DNA from: Voacanga thouarsii
Lineage: Eukaryota; Streptophyta; Magnoliopsida; Gentianales; Apocynaceae
Assembly (NCBI GenBank): GCA_026120185.1
Contig: JANUWF010002017.1
Coordinates: 1,116,001-1,180,000, forward strand
DNA length: 64,000 nucleotides
Direction of reading: 5' to 3'
Within the stretch, counting starts at the first letter, position 1, and each line of letters opens with the position of its first letter. The notes below the pieces were generated by a model. It was given only the letters and a program-made list of their open reading frames with translations. It had not been told where the DNA came from and ran no database searches. This document shows, in pieces, positions 60,070-64,000 of this stretch. A program made the position numbers and the translations under genes.

Positions 60070-60792
60070 GTGCAATAGGAGCTCTATATGGACAATTTAC
60101 TCTATATTGTGCTTATTTAGTTCTTGCAAGGACCAAAAGGAAAAATGTCAACAAATTGGAGGAGTGAAGTGTTATTGTGAACCTCGGCTAGAGAAGTGGA
60201 TCATGGGCCTAATTCATTGTCAACCAGGGCCTGATTTAATCACAAAACCAGCACCTGATCAAGCAACTTGATTGAGTCGGCGGACTAAAGCCCAGTTTGT
60301 CGCGAGAGCTTGGATGGGGAGAAGGTATAAAAGTAAGCAAGGAAGAAGTGGGTGGCAGCATGGAGCGACTAGAGGAAAAATTGGAATGCTGTTCTCAGTG
60401 GAATTAGAGTTAGAATGTATACTCTGGAGTGAAGTTTGGTTGTTATGGCATATTAAAGGCAACTCGTGAACTGAAGTTGAAGAATATATTGGACACACAT
60501 GGCTGTTTTCTTATATTATCTCCTTGAATTCATTGTTTTCCTTTAAGATTTATTAAAATTTTGTTCTAAAGCTATGATGTAACTGGTATTGATAGATATA
60601 TTACTTTTTCAATTCTGTTACTTGTCAGGTGTTGTTAGTCTTTGTTTGATTATTGTATGTATAAAATTTGAAAGCTTGATCACCATTTAAATTGTCATTA
60701 ACTAGGAAAATTTGAAAGACCACTAAGTTAATTAGGACAACTAATCAGACTACAAATTACATGCAAAATAGAAATTTATTTGTATGGTTTTT
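60070..60792 (+). repeat. Athila-like LTR, family L, copy 3, interrupted by CACTA-C
   Basis: It is similar to 21150-21900, with a TATA-like GGTATAAAAG at about 60324. It breaks off within GTATGGTTT, exactly where CACTA-C begins. The two other copies show the unbroken site (18051 and 21896). Confidence 0.7.
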
Positions 60793-61740
60793 CACTACAA
60801 GAAACTGTCAATTTGCCACGGAAACAATCCGTGGCAAATCCGTGGCTAAATTGGAATTTGCCACGGATCTGCGACCGATAAGGTCCATGGCAAATACCTT
60901 TGCCGCTAAGCATTTTTTGCCTCGACAATATTTTCCGTGGCAATTTGCCATGGATTTGTCACAGATTGTTCAAGTTGGTATCATATTTGGGGAGAAATAT
61001 TGCGAGGGAATCGTGGTAAATCCATGGCAATCTGCCACAGATATGCCACAAAAACAATATGGAATATAGGTTGCCCGTGGCAAATCCGTGGCAATTTGCC
61101 ACGGACATTTCTCAAGTAGATACAGTCCGTGACAAATCCATGACAAATTGCCACGGATTTGCCATGGATGTTTATCAAGAAGGTACCATCCGTGGCAAAT
61201 ACATGGCAAATTGTCATGGACATTTCTCAAGCAGGTACAGTTCGTGACAAATCCGTAGCAAATTGCCATGAATTTGCCACGGATGTTTCTCAAGCAGATA
61301 CCATCCGTGGCAAATCCGTGATAGATTGTTACAGATTTATCACGTACATTTCTCAAGCAAGTACAGTTCATAGCAAATCCGTAGCAATCTGCCACGGATT
61401 TGCCATAGATATTTCTCAAGTAGGTACCATCCGTGGCAACTCTGTAGCAGATTACCACGGATTTGCCACGGACATTTCTCAAACAAGTATAGTCCGTGAC
61501 AAATTCTTGACAATCTACCATGGATTTTCCACGGAAATTATGTGGAACATATGCTATTCGTGGCAAATCCGTAGCAATGTTTCTCAAGGAAGCATTGTCC
61601 GTGGTAAATTCGTGATAGATTGTCACGGATTTGCCACAAAAATAATAGAAAATATAGACTGTTCATGGCAAATCTGTGACAATTTGCCACGAAAATGTTA
61701 TTTTTTTTCATATTAATTGTCACAGATTTGCCACGGATTA
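60793..61740. repeat. Subterminal repeat array of CACTA-C
   Basis: Units such as TGCCACGGATTTGCCACGGA and CCGTGGCAAATCCGTGGCAA repeat with a period of about 60-120 bases, with a spacer (TTTCTCAAGCAGGTACA). The core CCGTGGC replaces the CCGTCGC of CACTA-A and -B, pointing to a related but separate binding specificity. Confidence 0.8.
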
Positions 61741-62149
61741 TTAAAAATTAAATTTTTTTGAATTTGACCCTGCACATGTATAATTTCCTATCAAACATAA
61801 TAGAATCAACTCATTCAATACCAAATATAATAAAACACAATTTTCTCATTTGAAGTCAATTACTAAAGTCAATTAACTACATATCATTTGACTACATATC
61901 TAACATACACCCACAATCGTATATAACTACTTTTCTTATAGAACTACTTGACTAATCTGCAAACCCTTATATCATTAGCCTCATAAAAGATGCAAACTTC
62001 CCAACATCTTTGTGTTCCTTGTAAAACATACAACTACTTTTTGCTTCACCACTCGAGCTTCGTAGGAAAATACTGCAAGAAGAAAAAGAAATACATCATC
62101 AATGAGTTAGGTAAAGAAAGAAAAGCAATACGAAAATGACTTGAAAAGA
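61741..62149. other. AT-rich stretch in CACTA-C without a gene
   Basis: No open frame or known motif is visible between the array and the conserved module. Confidence 0.4.
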
Positions 62150-62362
62150 AATTCGACAGAGTTTCCCCTATATACTGGACGTTTCTAGGCACAAAGCCAC
62201 CACAAAATCAACATTAAAAAAAAACATTAACTGTCATAGCAATTATTCAATAAAACTAATGTACGGGTAATCACCCATTACCCATGGGGAATGATCACCC
62301 ATCAGTCACGAGGAATGATAACCCATCACTCACGAGAAATGATAACCAATCACTCATGGGGA
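62150..62362 (-). promoter_or_regulatory. Conserved CACTA non-coding module, copy C
   Basis: It carries GTTTCCCCTATATACTGGAC and GGCACAAAGCCACC, then four tandem units of GGGTAATCACCCATTACCC or AATGATAACCCATCACTCAC type. It is the most repeated form of the module. No transposase frame follows on the minus strand before the array. Confidence 0.5.
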
Positions 62363-63480
62363 TCCATTCATATAAGTAAATAAAAGAGAAAAAAAAAAGA
62401 TGCAGTGGGTATCCCGGGGGGAGGGGGAGAGCAAAGTGGAGAAAAATTGACCCATTTCTATTCCATTTCATACTAGAAATGAAATGCACAACTTGAAATC
62501 ATTCCATTTCATATTTCTTCTTCTTCACATACAAATAAAGTCTTCATATGCTATTCCAATTCTTCATCCACTTATCAAATTATAAAATAGCATATGGATC
62601 CATTTTCATGAAGTAAAATTCTGCATTTTATTTCCTTGGCATGCTTCCTTGTTTTGAGTATAAATTTCAGTCTTGCATTTTACTTCATCATACATTTTAT
62701 TCAAATCCCCTCTTCAAAGGAAATTTTCTGCATTTTACTCCTACTTCATCATACCACTTGAAGATCATTGAATTCAATCCAAATCCCCCTTTAAACACCA
62801 TCTAATCACTGATTTTCAGTCATGAGAAAAACAGAAATATCACAAATGGTGACAGCAAAAAGAAATGACGAGAAGCTGCATTGAAACAAATATGTAAACA
62901 CTTTATTCCACAACTGTAAACACTTATCTACTAAGAAATGATGAGACCTTTTTAGTTTTCTCTCTCATTACTGAGTTATCCAACAAGGATCCTCATACAT
63001 ACATATTGTCTACTAAGAAACAAGAAGAGGAATATATATGATTCGAAAGGTTCTGAAATAACCAGTTTCACAAAAAATGTAGAGCAGTTTGTGATAATTT
63101 TGATTCGCAAAGAACAAATTTGCTGAACAAATTAGTATTTCATACCTTGGTATCAATATCATCGATTAATGGAACTTACCTATCCAATTTCTGAACAAAT
63201 ATACCAGAAAAGAAAAGGGAAAGGAATCAATCACAACTCCCTCATGAGGCCACAAAAATGATCAGTAGAAAAGCCACTGAAATGACGACATATCTAACAT
63301 ACACCCACAATTGTCATCCATATGAGGCCACAAAAATGATCAGTAGAAAAGCCACAGAAATTGACTTTTCCCCTTCCTCTTTGTCTCTTTCTCTCCTTGT
63401 CTCTTTCTAAACAATTAACCTTTCATCTTCCTCCTTATCTCTTTCTCTCCTTGTCTCTTCACCTTCCTCCTTATCTTTTG
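62363..63480. other. Unassigned stretch of CACTA-C
   Basis: Mostly AT-rich with CTCTTTCTCTCCTTG repeats at 63370-63460 and direct repeats GAGGCCACAAAAATGATCAG at 63246 and 63322. No gene recognised. Confidence 0.35.
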
Positions 63481-63525
63481 TGGCACCAAAAAGGCACCAA
63501 GATTTCTTATTCAGCACCACAAAGA

Positions 63526-64000
63526 TGAATAGTTATAATTCGTTTGAGAGGTGGTCAAATTTTGAAATAACTTCCAATCAAGAAGATTTTGATGTGTTTT
63601 CTTTTTCGAGCCAACCACTTCCTCTTTATTTAAGGTGAGATACTTTTAAGGCCTTTTTTTTAAGGGAGTTTTCACTCGTCTTTGTCATCTAGTTTGGTTT
63701 GTTATGTTATGAATCAGTGACAGTTATAAACATGATGCTTTGGATTTCCAATTTGATCAACATATTCAAGAGACTATTTTTTATATTGTTCCTCTGATGG
63801 ACAATTGTAATTCGTTTGAGAGGTGGTCAAATTTTGAAATAGCTTCCAATCAAGAAGATTTTGATGTGTTTTCCTTTCCGAGCCAACCACTTCCTCTTGA
63901 TTTAAGGTGAGATACTTTTAAGGCTTTTTTTTTTTTTAAGGGAGCTTTCACTCGTCTTCTTCATCTAGTTAGGTTTGTTGTGTTATGAATCAGTGAAAGT
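63526..64000 (+). CDS. Duplicated small exon, each copy with ATG and splice donor
   Basis: At 63526 the frame MNSYNSFERWSNFEITSNQE continues for 37 codons to LPLYLR and a GTGAG donor at about 63641. At about 63798 MDNCNSFERWSNFEIASNQE repeats it and ends LPLDLR with the same donor at about 63908. The period is 272 bases, covering the exon and the intron start. The protein is acidic and I do not recognise it. It lies in CACTA-C on the plus strand and could be a transposon gene or a captured exon. The rest is outside the window. Confidence 0.4.

Larger units (their letters stand above)
60793..64000. mobile_element. CACTA-C: left part of a CACTA element running off the window
   Basis: The left terminus is CACTACAAGAAACTG at 60793, inserted after TTT (60790-60792, the presumed TSD). 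A subterminal array with a different core (CCGTGGCAAATCCGTGGCAA) fills 60793-61740. A conserved module lies at 62150-62362. The right terminus is beyond the window. Confidence 0.8.

Noticed and set aside
61159..61716. Open frame of 185 residues with repeating HGFATDISQ-like words, and the antisense 218-residue frame
   Set aside because: Both translate the CACTA-C subterminal array. The periodic protein is a by-product of the DNA repeat.

Overview
The window looks like nuclear DNA of a flowering plant. It is AT-rich, intron-bearing and mostly nested transposable elements: a chromodomain Ty3/gypsy element, Athila-like gypsy fragments, four CACTA (En/Spm) transposons, an L1-type LINE tail and solo LTRs. 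I cannot name the species. Every feature was read by eye, so repeat borders are approximate unless a target-site duplication (TSD) is given.

Layout. 1-11752: one decayed chromovirus (Tekay/Del-like) with 5' LTR end, tRNA-Met primer site, gag, protease-RT-RNase H-integrase-chromodomain and a 3' LTR of at least 3.9 kb. A solo LTR (5610-7451) with a 5-bp TSD sits in its integrase. 11753-16547: a C-rich tract, then the 3' part of a CACTA element (CACTA-A). 16548-22860: Athila-like LTRs, leaders and gag pieces. 22863-34583: a complete 11.7-kb CACTA (CACTA-B, TSD TCT) inserted in an Athila-like gag that resumes at 34587. It has a Tnp2 transposase pseudogene, a second transposase gene and captured LRR exons. 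35778-41625: an Athila-like 3' end, a truncated chromovirus LTR and a Bax-inhibitor-1 pseudogene. 41911-52766: a second complete CACTA (CACTA-D, TSD GAG) carrying a TIR-domain fragment of a resistance-type gene and other exon-like pieces. 53065-53778: a LINE tail. 54138-55100: the only gene that looks intact, a two-exon secreted cysteine-knot-like peptide precursor. 55241-60792: a block homologous to 16548-22340, with an extra solo LTR (58208-58563). 60793-end: a fourth CACTA (CACTA-C), cut by the window edge.

How the parts relate. Most coding sequence belongs to transposons and is broken. The CACTA elements share subterminal arrays of short palindromic units (probable transposase-binding sites). 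Three of them share a non-coding module that precedes a transposase ORF in three of its four occurrences. Two have taken up pieces of host genes resembling immunity-related families. Paralogous blocks inside the window act as empty-site controls for several insertions. The peptide gene at 54405-54903 is the best candidate for a working and little-described gene.
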